8,479 bases of DNA from Sphingomonadales bacterium (GTDB taxonomy: Bacteria > Pseudomonadota > Alphaproteobacteria > Sphingomonadales > Sphingomonadaceae). The notes under the pieces are model-generated. The model had not been told where the DNA came from, searched no databases, and was given only the letters and a program-made list of their open reading frames with translations. The stretch spans positions 1-8,479 of the forward strand of contig JAAFIT010000083.1 in the NCBI GenBank assembly GCA_013298745.1, written 5' to 3'. Below are positions 1-6,328 of this stretch, in pieces (within the stretch, counting starts at the first letter, position 1; every line of letters starts with the position of its first letter). Position numbers and translations under genes: made by a program.

Positions 1-176
1 TGCTCGATGCCCGATTCAACGGCGCCGGCATCAACCCCCTCAGCAAAGCCTATACCATCGGCTTCAACGCGACGACGACGATCAACCGCTCGGATTTCGG
101 CGTAAAGACCTATGTACCGCTGATCGGCGATGCCGTGACGCTGCGGATCAGCGCGGCGTTCGAAAAGGCGAAATAG
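1..176 (+). CDS. YceI-family protein, C-terminal fragment (partial)
   Basis: This is the 3' end of a gene entering from the left edge. The frame starting at base 3 gives 57 residues and ends in TAG at 174-176. The translation contains GFNATTTINRSDFGV, then YVPLIGDAVTLRI and a final FEKAK. This pattern (G-F-x-A-T-T-x-I-x-R-S-D-F-G followed by V-P-L-x-G-D-x-V-T-L) is the typical C-terminal half of YceI domains. Those are lipocalin-like beta-barrel proteins, usually about 190 residues and exported to the periplasm, that bind polyisoprenoid or other lipophilic ligands. The N-terminus, any signal peptide and any fused cytochrome b561 domain lie outside the window, so the exact subtype is unknown. 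The gene converges on the minus-strand membrane protein gene, with a paired palindromic repeat between them. Confidence 0.85.
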   Translation, partial: LDARFNGAGINPLSKAYTIGFNATTTINRSDFGVKTYVPLIGDAVTLRISAAFEKAK

Positions 177-294
177 CCTCCGGCGGCTGGGGCCTGAGGC
201 CCCAGACACCGATCAACCAAGGTTTCGAAGAGGGCACAGCGCGTCGCTGGCTGCAAATTGGGGTTTGGGGCCTATGGCCCCAACCGCCGGAGGC
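176..294. repeat. Inverted pair of palindromic intergenic repeats (REP/BIME-like)
   Basis: Two copies of one unit face each other. The left copy reads GCCTCCGGCGG at 176-186 and is followed by a perfect 8-bp hairpin CTGGGGCC-TGA-GGCCCCAG at 187-205. The right copy, read on the minus strand, is GCCTCCGGCGG at 294-284 followed by the hairpin TTGGGGCC-ATA-GGCCCCAA at 283-265. The two 11-base outer arms are exact reverse complements, so the whole element could also fold as one large stem with the two hairpins inside. It starts on the last base of the YceI stop codon and ends 24 bases before the stop of the convergent gene. No T-run follows either hairpin, so it is not a textbook intrinsic terminator. 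It may still limit convergent transcription or protect 3' ends. Confidence 0.8.
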
Positions 295-318
295 GCTTCA
301 ATCTGAAGGCGATCGAAC

Positions 319-1095
319 TTAAAGCCCCGGCGGCAGTGGCGGAAAATCAAGCGGCGCCACCGCGGCGCCGGGGGTGCCGGCGGTAACCGCGGCATAAAGC
401 CCGTCGCCGATGGCGCTGTTGGTGAGCAGGTTCACGGCGATCAGGATCGCGACATTGGCGCCGATGCCCCACCACCACGCCGGATGCACCCGGCCCGAAC
501 GGCGCAGATCGGCAATAACGCCTGCCGCCGGGAACAGCATGGTTGCGACAAATGTCGCTTCAAACGCCCAGGGAATGAGCAACGGCATTGGCAGAAGACG
601 GCCAAAACCCGGGCCGATCAGCAACGTCATGGCGCAGAAATGCAGCCGCCGGTGCCAATCCGTTTGCTTGCGCTTGACGATTGCGGCGGCGGTCAGCCCG
701 GCGAACCCAAAAAGCGTCAGCGGATCGAAAATCAGAAACTGCTGCGGCAGGAAAAAGAACGGCACCCGGCCGCCCTGGACCATCGCCACGGTAACAAGGC
801 AGCCCAGCACCAGCATCAGCAGCACCCAGCCGGCGGCAATCCAGCCAAGCTTGCGGTGCATGGCGATGTTGCCGCGCGCCACATAGGCGTTCTGGGCGAC
901 GTAGATCATCACCCAGCCCATGAAGACGATGGCATGGGCATGGACGAGTGGCGGCGCCGAAAAGCTCGATCGGCCCATCGCGAACTGGAAGGAAAAGCCA
1001 GCGATGATGACGAATGCCATCGCGATGGCAGACTTCAGAAAGAAGCCATCATCACTTTGTGCCGGGATCGGCATGCGGTCCGCCAGTGTTGCCAT
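319..1095 (-). CDS. Uncharacterised polytopic membrane protein (about 7 TM helices)
   Basis: This is a protein of 258 residues from the ATG at 1095-1093. A GTG six bases upstream (1101) is in frame, but a good Shine-Dalgarno, GAAGGGG at 1108-1102, sits 6 nt before the ATG and abuts the GTG, so I choose the ATG. Hydrophobic segments lie at roughly residues 23-40, 51-71, 83-106, 121-141, 152-170, 177-195 and 209-227, giving about seven helices. The C-terminal tail is Ala/Pro rich. Histidine/arginine motifs recur at membrane edges: HAHAIVF near 52, MHRKLGW near 79 and DWHRRLHF near 146, then GPGFGR. The arrangement of H, HR-x-x-G-W and HRR recalls predicted membrane proteins of the DUF2306 type, but I cannot assign it firmly. 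It lies downstream of ftsH on the same strand but behind a strong terminator, so it probably has its own promoter in 1102-1160; only weak candidates are visible (TTGCCC at 1151-1146 with TTTAGG at 1130-1125). Function unknown. Confidence 0.85.
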   Translation of the reverse strand: MATLADRMPIPAQSDDGFFLKSAIAMAFVIIAGFSFQFAMGRSSFSAPPLVHAHAIVFMGWVMIYVAQNAYVARGNIAMHRKLGWIAAGWVLLMLVLGCLVTVAMVQGGRVPFFFLPQQFLIFDPLTLFGFAGLTAAAIVKRKQTDWHRRLHFCAMTLLIGPGFGRLLPMPLLIPWAFEATFVATMLFPAAGVIADLRRSGRVHPAWWWGIGANVAILIAVNLLTNSAIGDGLYAAVTAGTPGAAVAPLDFPPLPPGL

Positions 1096-1159
1096 CGTCA
1101 CCCCCTTCGAATGGACAGAGGGAGCCTAAACCAGCACGAAGCGCCGGGCAACGGGAACG

Positions 1160-1195
1160 AAACAAACAAAAGGGCCACCCGTTTCCGGATGGCCC
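1160..1195 (-). terminator. Intrinsic terminator of the ftsH transcript
   Basis: On the minus strand, 24 bases after the ftsH stop, a 10-bp stem (GGGCCATCCG at 1195-1186 with CGGGTGGCCC at 1181-1172, one G-T wobble) closes a GAAA tetraloop. It is followed directly by TTTTGTTTGTTT. A strong GC stem with a GNRA loop and a U-rich tract is the standard Rho-independent architecture. The plus strand lacks a U-tract, so it acts in one direction. It marks the 3' end of the minus-strand cluster and separates it from the membrane protein gene downstream. Confidence 0.9.
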
Positions 1196-1218
1196 CGATA
1201 TGCTTGCTATAGGCTAGA

Positions 1219-3168
1219 TCAGGCCTGCGGCGCGGGTGCCGGTTCACCAAAGCCGCCGCGACGGCCCGATTTGGGGATCGCCGACACGCCCGAAGATGGC
1301 CGCGACACGGTCGTGCCCGTGCCATTGCTGCGCTCGATCGGCTCGCCGGCCATGACCTTCTTGATCTCGTCGCCGGTCAGAGTTTCAAGCTCGAGCAACG
1401 CTGCCGCGAGATTGTGAAGCTGGTCGATATTGTCGGTCAGCACCTGCTTGGCGCGGTCATAGCCATGGGTAACGATCTCGCGCACTTCGGCATCGATCAA
1501 CTGCGCTGTCTGCTCACTGACATTCTGGGTGCGGGTAACGCTATGGCCGAGGAACACTTCTTCCTGGTTGTCGGCATATTTCAGCGGGCCGAGCTTGTCG
1601 CTCATCCCCCATTGCGTCACCATCGAGCGGGCGAGGTCGGTGGCATAGCTGATGTCCGACGACGCGCCCGACGAGACCTTGTCATGGCCGAAGATGATTT
1701 CTTCCGCGACGCGGCCGCCCATCGAGACGGCGAGGTTGGCGTACATCTTGTCACGATGATAGCTGTACTGGTCGCGCTCCGGCAGGCGCATGACCATGCC
1801 GAGCGCACGGCCGCGCGGAATGATGGTCGCCTTGTGAATCGGATCCGATGCCGCTTCGTGGCACGAGACGACGGCGTGGCCGGCCTCGTGATAGGCAGTC
1901 ATCTTCTTCTCGTCCTCGGTCATCACCATCGACTTGCGCTCGACACCCATGAGGACCTTGTCCTTGGCGTCTTCGAAGTCACGCATCGACACCAGCCGCT
2001 TGGCGCGGCGCGCCGCTAGCAAGGCGGCTTCGTTGACGAGGTTGGCGAGATCGGCGCCCGAGAAACCCGGCGTACCGCGCGCGATGGTGCGGGCGTTCAC
2101 ATCCGGCGCCAGCGGCACCTTCTTCATGTGGACGGCGAGAATCTTCTCGCGGCCCTCGATGTCCGGGCGGCCGACAACGACCTGGCGATCGAAGCGACCC
2201 GGACGCAGCAGCGCCGGATCGAGAACGTCGGGGCGGTTGGTCGCGGCGACGATGATGATGCCTTCATTGGCATCGAAACCATCCATTTCGACGAGCAACT
2301 GGTTGAGCGTCTGCTCGCGTTCGTCGTTGCCGCCGCCAAGGCCGGCACCACGCGAGCGGCCAACGGCGTCGATTTCATCGATGAAGATGATGCAGGGGGC
2401 GGATTTCTTGCCCTGTTCGAACATGTCGCGGACACGGCTGGCACCAACGCCGACGAACATTTCGACGAAGTCCGAGCCGGAAATGTTGAAGAACGGCACA
2501 TTGGCTTCGCCGGCGATGGCGCGGGCGAGCAGCGTCTTGCCGGTGCCTGGCGGGCCAACGAGCAACGCGCCCTTCGGAATCTTGCCACCGAGGCGGTGGA
2601 ACCGGCCCGGATCCTTGAGGAAGTCGACGATTTCCTGCAATTCCTCGCGGGCTTCGTCGATACCGGCGACGTCGTCAAAGGTCACGCGGCCTTCCTTGGC
2701 GACCAAAAGCTTGGCGCGCGACTTGCCGAAGCCCATCGCGCCGCGGCCGGCGCCATTCTGCATCTGACGCATGACGAAGATCCAGATGCCGATCATCAAT
2801 ACGAACGGCAGCATGTTGAAGAACAGCTGCGCGAGCAGACTACGGCTTTCTTCGGGCTTGGCGTCGAACCGCACATTCTTGCCGCGCAGGCGCTGGATCA
2901 GCTGGGTGTCGCCCGGGTTGTAAGTCCGGAACTCTTCGTCACTGCTGGTCTTGCCGATGATTTCATTGCCGCGGATTTCCACCGAGCGGACACCGCCTTC
3001 ATCGACCTTGGTCAGGAAATCCGAATAGGCCATGGTGCTGCCCGAGGCGCTGGACTTGGAGCCGCCCTGCATCAGATTGACGACGACAACGAGCCCCAGC
3101 AGGATCACGAACCAAAGGCCGAGATTCTTCATCCAGGGGGCGGGCGGCTTCTTGTTGTTGTCGGCCAT
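1219..3168 (-). CDS. ftsH: ATP-dependent zinc metalloprotease FtsH
   Basis: This is a complete FtsH of 649 residues, a normal length. It is a hexameric inner-membrane AAA+ protease that extracts and degrades damaged membrane proteins and unstable cytosolic regulators. A first TM helix lies at about 16-33, a short periplasmic domain follows, and a second TM lies at about 111-134. The AAA module has Walker A GPPGTGKT (205-212), the pore loop MFVGVG (237-242), Walker B IIFIDEID (260-267) and the second region of homology ATNRPD...LLRPGRFDR with arginine fingers near 322 and 325. The M41 protease domain has HEAGH (427-431) and the third zinc ligand Asp near 505 in SSGASSD. The Ser/Pro/Ala C-terminal tail is variable. 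I start at the ATG at 3168, with AGAAAG 8 nt upstream; a GTG at 3174 is in frame but lies only 2 nt from that site. It is last in the minus-strand cluster, 107 bp after tilS, and ends before a strong terminator. Confidence 0.98.
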   Translation of the reverse strand: MADNNKKPPAPWMKNLGLWFVILLGLVVVVNLMQGGSKSSASGSTMAYSDFLTKVDEGGVRSVEIRGNEIIGKTSSDEEFRTYNPGDTQLIQRLRGKNVRFDAKPEESRSLLAQLFFNMLPFVLMIGIWIFVMRQMQNGAGRGAMGFGKSRAKLLVAKEGRVTFDDVAGIDEAREELQEIVDFLKDPGRFHRLGGKIPKGALLVGPPGTGKTLLARAIAGEANVPFFNISGSDFVEMFVGVGASRVRDMFEQGKKSAPCIIFIDEIDAVGRSRGAGLGGGNDEREQTLNQLLVEMDGFDANEGIIIVAATNRPDVLDPALLRPGRFDRQVVVGRPDIEGREKILAVHMKKVPLAPDVNARTIARGTPGFSGADLANLVNEAALLAARRAKRLVSMRDFEDAKDKVLMGVERKSMVMTEDEKKMTAYHEAGHAVVSCHEAASDPIHKATIIPRGRALGMVMRLPERDQYSYHRDKMYANLAVSMGGRVAEEIIFGHDKVSSGASSDISYATDLARSMVTQWGMSDKLGPLKYADNQEEVFLGHSVTRTQNVSEQTAQLIDAEVREIVTHGYDRAKQVLTDNIDQLHNLAAALLELETLTGDEIKKVMAGEPIERSNGTGTTVSRPSSGVSAIPKSGRRGGFGEPAPAPQA

Positions 3169-3200
3169 GAACACGGCTTTCTGCGAGTGAATCGACCCTC

Positions 3201-3228
3201 AAGATAAGCCTCTTGCGCCGGCTTGCAA
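3201..3228 (-). promoter_or_regulatory. Candidate sigma70-type promoter for ftsH
   Basis: In the 107-bp tilS-ftsH gap, the minus strand carries TTGCAA (3228-3223) and TATCTT (3206-3201), each 4 of 6 to the sigma70 consensus, with a 16-bp spacer. Transcription would begin about 25 bases before the ftsH ATG. A small inverted repeat AAGCC/GGCTT (3206-3210 and 3220-3224) overlaps the spacer. Such a promoter would let ftsH be expressed separately from the upstream genes. I see no clear heat-shock (sigma32) match. Confidence 0.4.
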
Positions 3229-3275
3229 TCAGCCTGTGCGATTCTGCCTCGCTTGTCGGGCGTTTCGACGAGTTT

Positions 3276-4226
3276 TCAGCGCTTTTTACGGCGCGGCGCC
3301 GCGTGGCTGAAGTGCCAGAGTGCGCCACCGCGTGCCTTGACGCCGGCGAGGGTCGCGACACCGCCGGCTGCCAACTTCTCCTGTAGGACAGCAAGTCGCG
3401 GGCCATGCGGTGCTGCGGTCGGGTTGAGCGTGACCATAGCCTGCTGCAGCAGGCGTCGCACCAGTTCATCCGGTAGGCCCGCAACATCGAGCGTGATGCT
3501 ATCGCTCGCCACCGATGCTGCGCCAGCCCAGGCTCGCGACGCCGACCAGTCAAGCGCAGCCTCGGCATCGGCGAGGTGGGCGGCACTGGCGGCAAGTCGT
3601 GCCACTTCAATGGCTGGAGCCTGTGCCAGCAAGGCCCGCGCCGCGGTGCGATCATAGCGAAAATCGGCATTGGCGGGATCCTGCACAGGCGTCCAGCCCG
3701 CCGCCGCCACGATTTCGGAAAGATCGGCGCGCCGAACGTCGAGCAAGGGCCGCACCAGCGTCACGCCCGGCACCAATGGCCGCACCGCGCGGATACCGGC
3801 CAACCCGGCGATACCGCTACCGCGCTGCAACCGCATGATCAGTGTTTCCGCCTGGTCATCGGCATGATGCGCCGTTAGCAGCAATGAAACGCCTTCAGCG
3901 CTGCACCAATCCGCCATCAACCGGTACCGCGCCGCACGCGCTGCCGCCTGAATGTTGCCGCGCGGCTTGGGCCCCTCCCAACCCAATGTCGTATGGGTCA
4001 CAGCAAGTGTGGCGCAAAAGGCCGCGACCGCGTTCGCTTCTGCCGCCGCCTCGGCGCGCAAGCCATGATCGACAGTCAACGCCACGACCCGGCCCGGAAA
4101 CGCGCGCGCTGTTAACAGCAGCAAGGCCAGGCTGTCAGCGCCGCCCGAGACCGCGACCGCAAGCCGGGCCTCGGGCGGAACCAGATAGCCCAGAGCCGCC
4201 GCTACGGCTGCGGCGATATCAGGCAC
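3276..4226 (-). CDS. tilS: tRNA(Ile)-lysidine synthetase TilS
   Basis: This is an N-type ATP pyrophosphatase of 316 residues that joins lysine to C34 of the CAU anticodon of tRNA-Ile2, switching it from Met to Ile decoding; it is essential in most bacteria. The PP-loop SGGADS lies at 27-32, followed by VDHGLR (52-57), ARAARYRLM (96-104), the family signature TAHHADDQAETLIMRL (118-133) and DPANADFRYDR (183-193). The C-terminus is basic (PRRKKR). The protein is shorter than E. coli TilS (about 430 residues), as in many alphaproteobacteria with a reduced C-terminal region. The start is GTG at 4226; no ATG, GTG or TTG occurs in frame between the cpoB stop and this codon, and no good Shine-Dalgarno is visible. 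A 5-bp hairpin (4229-4244) lies just upstream. Translation may depend on coupling to cpoB, 49 bp upstream. Confidence 0.95.
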   Translation of the reverse strand: MPDIAAAVAAALGYLVPPEARLAVAVSGGADSLALLLLTARAFPGRVVALTVDHGLRAEAAAEANAVAAFCATLAVTHTTLGWEGPKPRGNIQAAARAARYRLMADWCSAEGVSLLLTAHHADDQAETLIMRLQRGSGIAGLAGIRAVRPLVPGVTLVRPLLDVRRADLSEIVAAAGWTPVQDPANADFRYDRTAARALLAQAPAIEVARLAASAAHLADAEAALDWSASRAWAGAASVASDSITLDVAGLPDELVRRLLQQAMVTLNPTAAPHGPRLAVLQEKLAAGGVATLAGVKARGGALWHFSHAAPRRKKR

Positions 4227-4275
4227 CGCCGCGTTCAGCCGCGGCCAACCCTGCAGTGGCGCGCCCGACCGGCGG

Positions 4276-5145
4276 TCAGGCCGCGCATTTGGCGCGCTTC
4301 TTCAAGGCAGCCGCTTCGCTTTTCTGGTCCGCAGTCAGCTTTTCGCCATAAACGCTGTCGAGCTCACCCAAAACACGGCAGGCGTCCTTGGGCTTTTTCA
4401 GGCCGACCATGGCGTCCGCAAGGCCCACCAGGCTGTCGGGCGCCTGGGCGCTGCGCGGCGCGGTTTCATAAACCTTGAGGAAGGATCGCGCCGCTTCGGC
4501 ATGCTCGTCGCGCTCGGCATGGCTGCGCCCGAGCCAATATTGTGCTTGCGGCAGCCGTGTCGACTTCGGCCAATCGGCGACGAACGCCGTCATCGACGCT
4601 TCGGTGGCCGGCCAGTCCTTGGCCGTGACGTTGGCATAGGCGAGCTTCCACGCGGCATCAGCAGTGGCCGGCTTGGCAGGGGCCTTTGCGGTAGGAGCCT
4701 TGGACGGTGGGGTGTCGGAATTGGGCAATGGCGCTACGACTGGCGCCGCTTTGGCGCCGCCGGCTTCGAGCGCATTGAGGCGGAATTCGACATCGGCGCG
4801 CTGCTTCGCCTGCGCCTCTTCAAGCTGACGTACCTTGAATTCGGCGGCCTCGACCTGGCCGGTCAGGGTGCGCAACTGGCGTTCAAGTTCGCCGACGCGA
4901 TCAGTCAAATCGGTCAGCGGTGCCGAGGCAGGATTGCCGGCTGCCGGCGCTGCCGTCTCCGGCGCGGTGATTTCCGGTTCGAAAAACCGCGATTCCGACC
5001 CCGGAAATACCTTGCGCTGGACGGCGCGCATTTCGGATTCCAATTTGCCGACCCGCTTGTCGATCGGCACCGCCGCCGTCTGTTGTGCCTGCAATGGCAC
5101 CGAAGCGAGCAACAATGCAGCGACCAGGATACGCAACGAACGCAT
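4276..5145 (-). CDS. cpoB: Cell division coordinator CpoB / Tol-Pal system protein YbgF
   Basis: This is a periplasmic protein of 289 residues. It opens with a signal peptide (RSLR then a hydrophobic core, likely cleaved after LQA at residue 20). Next come a short heptad segment (about 29-46), a longer coiled coil (about 76-129), a Pro/Ala/Lys linker (about 130-160) and C-terminal TPR-like repeats (about 163-286) with YWLGRSHAERDEHAEAARSF in the middle. Cysteines at 256 and 287 match the Cys pair common near the C-terminus of alphaproteobacterial YbgF. CpoB works with TolA and the penicillin-binding machinery to coordinate peptidoglycan synthesis and outer-membrane constriction. I start at the ATG at 5145, which has GGAA 7 nt upstream; the in-frame GTG at 5151 would overlap the previous stop by 4 bases but lacks a properly spaced site. 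The ATG lies 2 nt after the rodZ-like stop, so the two are very probably co-translated. The tol-pal genes usually found upstream are absent here. Confidence 0.9.
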   Translation of the reverse strand: MRSLRILVAALLLASVPLQAQQTAAVPIDKRVGKLESEMRAVQRKVFPGSESRFFEPEITAPETAAPAAGNPASAPLTDLTDRVGELERQLRTLTGQVEAAEFKVRQLEEAQAKQRADVEFRLNALEAGGAKAAPVVAPLPNSDTPPSKAPTAKAPAKPATADAAWKLAYANVTAKDWPATEASMTAFVADWPKSTRLPQAQYWLGRSHAERDEHAEAARSFLKVYETAPRSAQAPDSLVGLADAMVGLKKPKDACRVLGELDSVYGEKLTADQKSEAAALKKRAKCAA

Positions 5146-5147
5146 GT

Positions 5148-6026
5148 TCACATTCCAGGACGCGCGGCGGCTGGAGCGACGCTGCCCGGCGTTGCAGGCG
5201 TCGGTGGCGGGGCGGCCCGCGCCAACAGGTCGGCCGGCACCAGGCTGACATCACGCACAGTTTGCACCGGACCACCAAGCGGCGGAATTGGCTTGCCGTT
5301 GACCGTGACAGTCAAGGCGCCAGCCTTGCCCGTCCAGAGTTGCAGGCCAGGCGGATCAGTTGGCACGGCAAAGCTTTCGCCTGCCTTCAGGATGCCGATC
5401 TTGGCGCTGGTGCGCGTCGTCCGGTCGTAGATCTTGATCCAGACATCTTCATTGGCAGTCAAAACCACTGGCCCAGCGCCAGTCACAGCCGGGGGCGGTG
5501 TCGCCGTGGGGACGCCAGTTGGCGCAGCAGCGGGCGCGGCGACGCCGATATCGCCGGTCGGCGCGGTCACCTCCGGTGCCGGCGCCGGCGGCGGCGCTTC
5601 GACGACTACTGGAGTTGTCGGCAGCGCCGGATCAAACAGCCCGGCGCCCCATGCCGACAAGCCGGCGATGATCAGCACGATGACGGCAAGGCTGGTGCCG
5701 ACCAGCCCGCGCGATGGCAACCGCCGTTCATCAAGCGGCTCGAGGCTCGGCAGGCTCGGCACATGCGCGAGCTTGGAGGTTTCCCCGCGAAACTGCGTCG
5801 CCACCGCTTCGGGATCGAGCCCCACGGCCTTGGCAAAGGTCTTCACGAAACCGATGGTGTAGGGCAGCGCCGGCAGGCTGGCGTGGCTGTCCGCCTCTAT
5901 CGCCTTCAGATGGCGCAGCGGAATCCGGGTGTCACGGGCCAGATCGGCCAGATCGATGCCCGCAGCTTCGCGGGCCTTTGCCAGCACCACCCCTGTCCGA
6001 TGCGCGCCGGGTTCAATCGCTTCCAC
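5148..6026 (-). CDS. rodZ: RodZ-like helix-turn-helix membrane protein
   Basis: This 292-residue protein has RodZ architecture. An N-terminal cytoplasmic Cro/C1-type helix-turn-helix domain of the HTH_25 kind spans about 12-72 (LAKAREAAGIDLADLARDTR, then RHLKAIEAD and LPYTIGFVKTFAKAVGLD). One TM helix lies at about 107-128 (VGTSLAVIVLIIAGLSAWGA), then a Pro/Ala-rich periplasmic linker at about 134-184, a beta-rich DUF4115-type domain at about 187-262 (ANEDVWIKIYD, LKAGESF) and a Pro/Ala tail. RodZ links MreB filaments to the membrane in rod-shaped cells; whether this copy does so or is a related regulator cannot be told from sequence. The start is GTG at 6026, with AAAGGA 10 nt upstream. It leads the minus-strand cluster, and its stop is 2 nt from the cpoB ATG. 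In many proteobacteria rodZ sits beside ispG instead. Confidence 0.82.
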   Translation of the reverse strand: MEAIEPGAHRTGVVLAKAREAAGIDLADLARDTRIPLRHLKAIEADSHASLPALPYTIGFVKTFAKAVGLDPEAVATQFRGETSKLAHVPSLPSLEPLDERRLPSRGLVGTSLAVIVLIIAGLSAWGAGLFDPALPTTPVVVEAPPPAPAPEVTAPTGDIGVAAPAAAPTGVPTATPPPAVTGAGPVVLTANEDVWIKIYDRTTRTSAKIGILKAGESFAVPTDPPGLQLWTGKAGALTVTVNGKPIPPLGGPVQTVRDVSLVPADLLARAAPPPTPATPGSVAPAAARPGM

Positions 6027-6081
6027 GCCGGAACTGTCCTTTGTTGCCGCTGCCAGTGCTGTCCGTCGATCACCGCCTGAC

Positions 6082-6105
6082 CGACAGGGCGGATCGACAG
6101 GGCGG
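6082..6105. repeat. 11-bp tandem direct repeat upstream of the rodZ-like gene
   Basis: CGACAGGGCGG occurs exactly twice, at 6082-6092 and 6095-6105, a period of 13 bp. A 7-bp inverted repeat, GTCGATC (6065-6071) and GATCGAC (6092-6098), overlaps it. The repeat lies 56-79 bases upstream of the rodZ-like start codon, a position where a regulator could bind. A 13-bp period does not match the helical repeat, so it may equally be a chance or slippage duplication. Confidence 0.5.
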
Positions 6106-6130
6106 CATGGGCCCGGATTTCAATGCGGCA

Positions 6131-6159
6131 TCGATGCCGCCGGGGCCAGCACGAGTCAA
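6131..6159 (-). promoter_or_regulatory. Weak candidate promoter for the rodZ-like/cpoB cluster
   Basis: On the minus strand TTGACT (6159-6154) matches 5 of 6 of the -35 consensus. A 17-bp spacer leads to CATCGA (6136-6131), a poor -10. The position is about 105 bases upstream of the start codon. The -35 is good but the -10 is not, so this is tentative. Confidence 0.25.
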
Positions 6160-6240
6160 TGGAGGGGCGCGCTGAAACGCCCGACGCTGCGACAAAGCCA
6201 TGATAAAGGGCGTTTTGCAGCGGCCAGGCAAACGCGCGCC

Positions 6241-6306
6241 TTGTTGCGGCGCGTCAAAGCGGCTATGGGGCCGCGCTTGACAGGCAACGGGCACAGCGCC
6301 CGGCTT
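6241..6306 (+). promoter_or_regulatory. Candidate promoter region for typA
   Basis: Two partial promoters are visible. TTGTTG (6241-6246) with GCTATG (6262-6267) at 15-bp spacing resembles alphaproteobacterial housekeeping promoters with a GCTA-type -10. A perfect TTGACA (6277-6282) lies further down, but its -10 at 17-18 bp (CCGGCT/CGGCTT) is poor. The second would give a leader of under 20 bases. An AGGA Shine-Dalgarno at 6315-6318 is 10 nt before the typA ATG. Confidence 0.35.
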
Positions 6307-6328
6307 CCCCGAACAGGACTCGTTTTCA

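Larger units (their letters stand above)
6027..6328. other. Divergent intergenic region between rodZ-like and typA
   Basis: This stretch of 302 bases has no convincing gene. It must hold the promoters for both divergent transcription units. It contains an exact 11-bp direct repeat (6082-6105), an imperfect inverted repeat (6171-6221), and -35-like boxes on both strands. No typical tRNA or sRNA is recognised. A 94-codon minus-strand open frame across 6070-6354 overlaps the typA start, has no recognisable motifs and looks spurious. Confidence 0.7.

Noticed and set aside
176..294. CRISPR or integrase attachment site at the repeat pair
   Set aside because: There are only two units, in inverted rather than direct orientation, with hairpin cores, no spacers, and no integrase or tRNA nearby.
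213..395. 60-codon minus-strand frame upstream of the repeat
   Set aside because: It overlaps the 3' end of the membrane protein gene and runs through the palindromic repeat. The product is Pro/Arg-rich with no motif.
1172..1195. Bidirectional terminator for the two flanking genes
   Set aside because: The U-tract exists only on the minus strand, and both flanking genes are on that strand, so it serves ftsH only.
410..1217. Several plus-strand frames over the membrane protein gene
   Set aside because: The minus-strand frame has coherent TM helices and a good Shine-Dalgarno. The plus-strand frames encode charged, low-complexity peptides with no motifs.
2128..3207. Plus-strand open frame of 359 codons antisense to ftsH
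   Set aside because: FtsH on the minus strand is unmistakable with all motifs. The antisense frame has low-complexity composition and no family motifs, and arises from GC-rich third-position bias.
5085..6080. Plus-strand frame of 331 codons over the RodZ-like gene
   Set aside because: The minus-strand protein shows HTH, TM and DUF4115-like domains in the correct order. The plus-strand product is Arg/Gln-rich and featureless.
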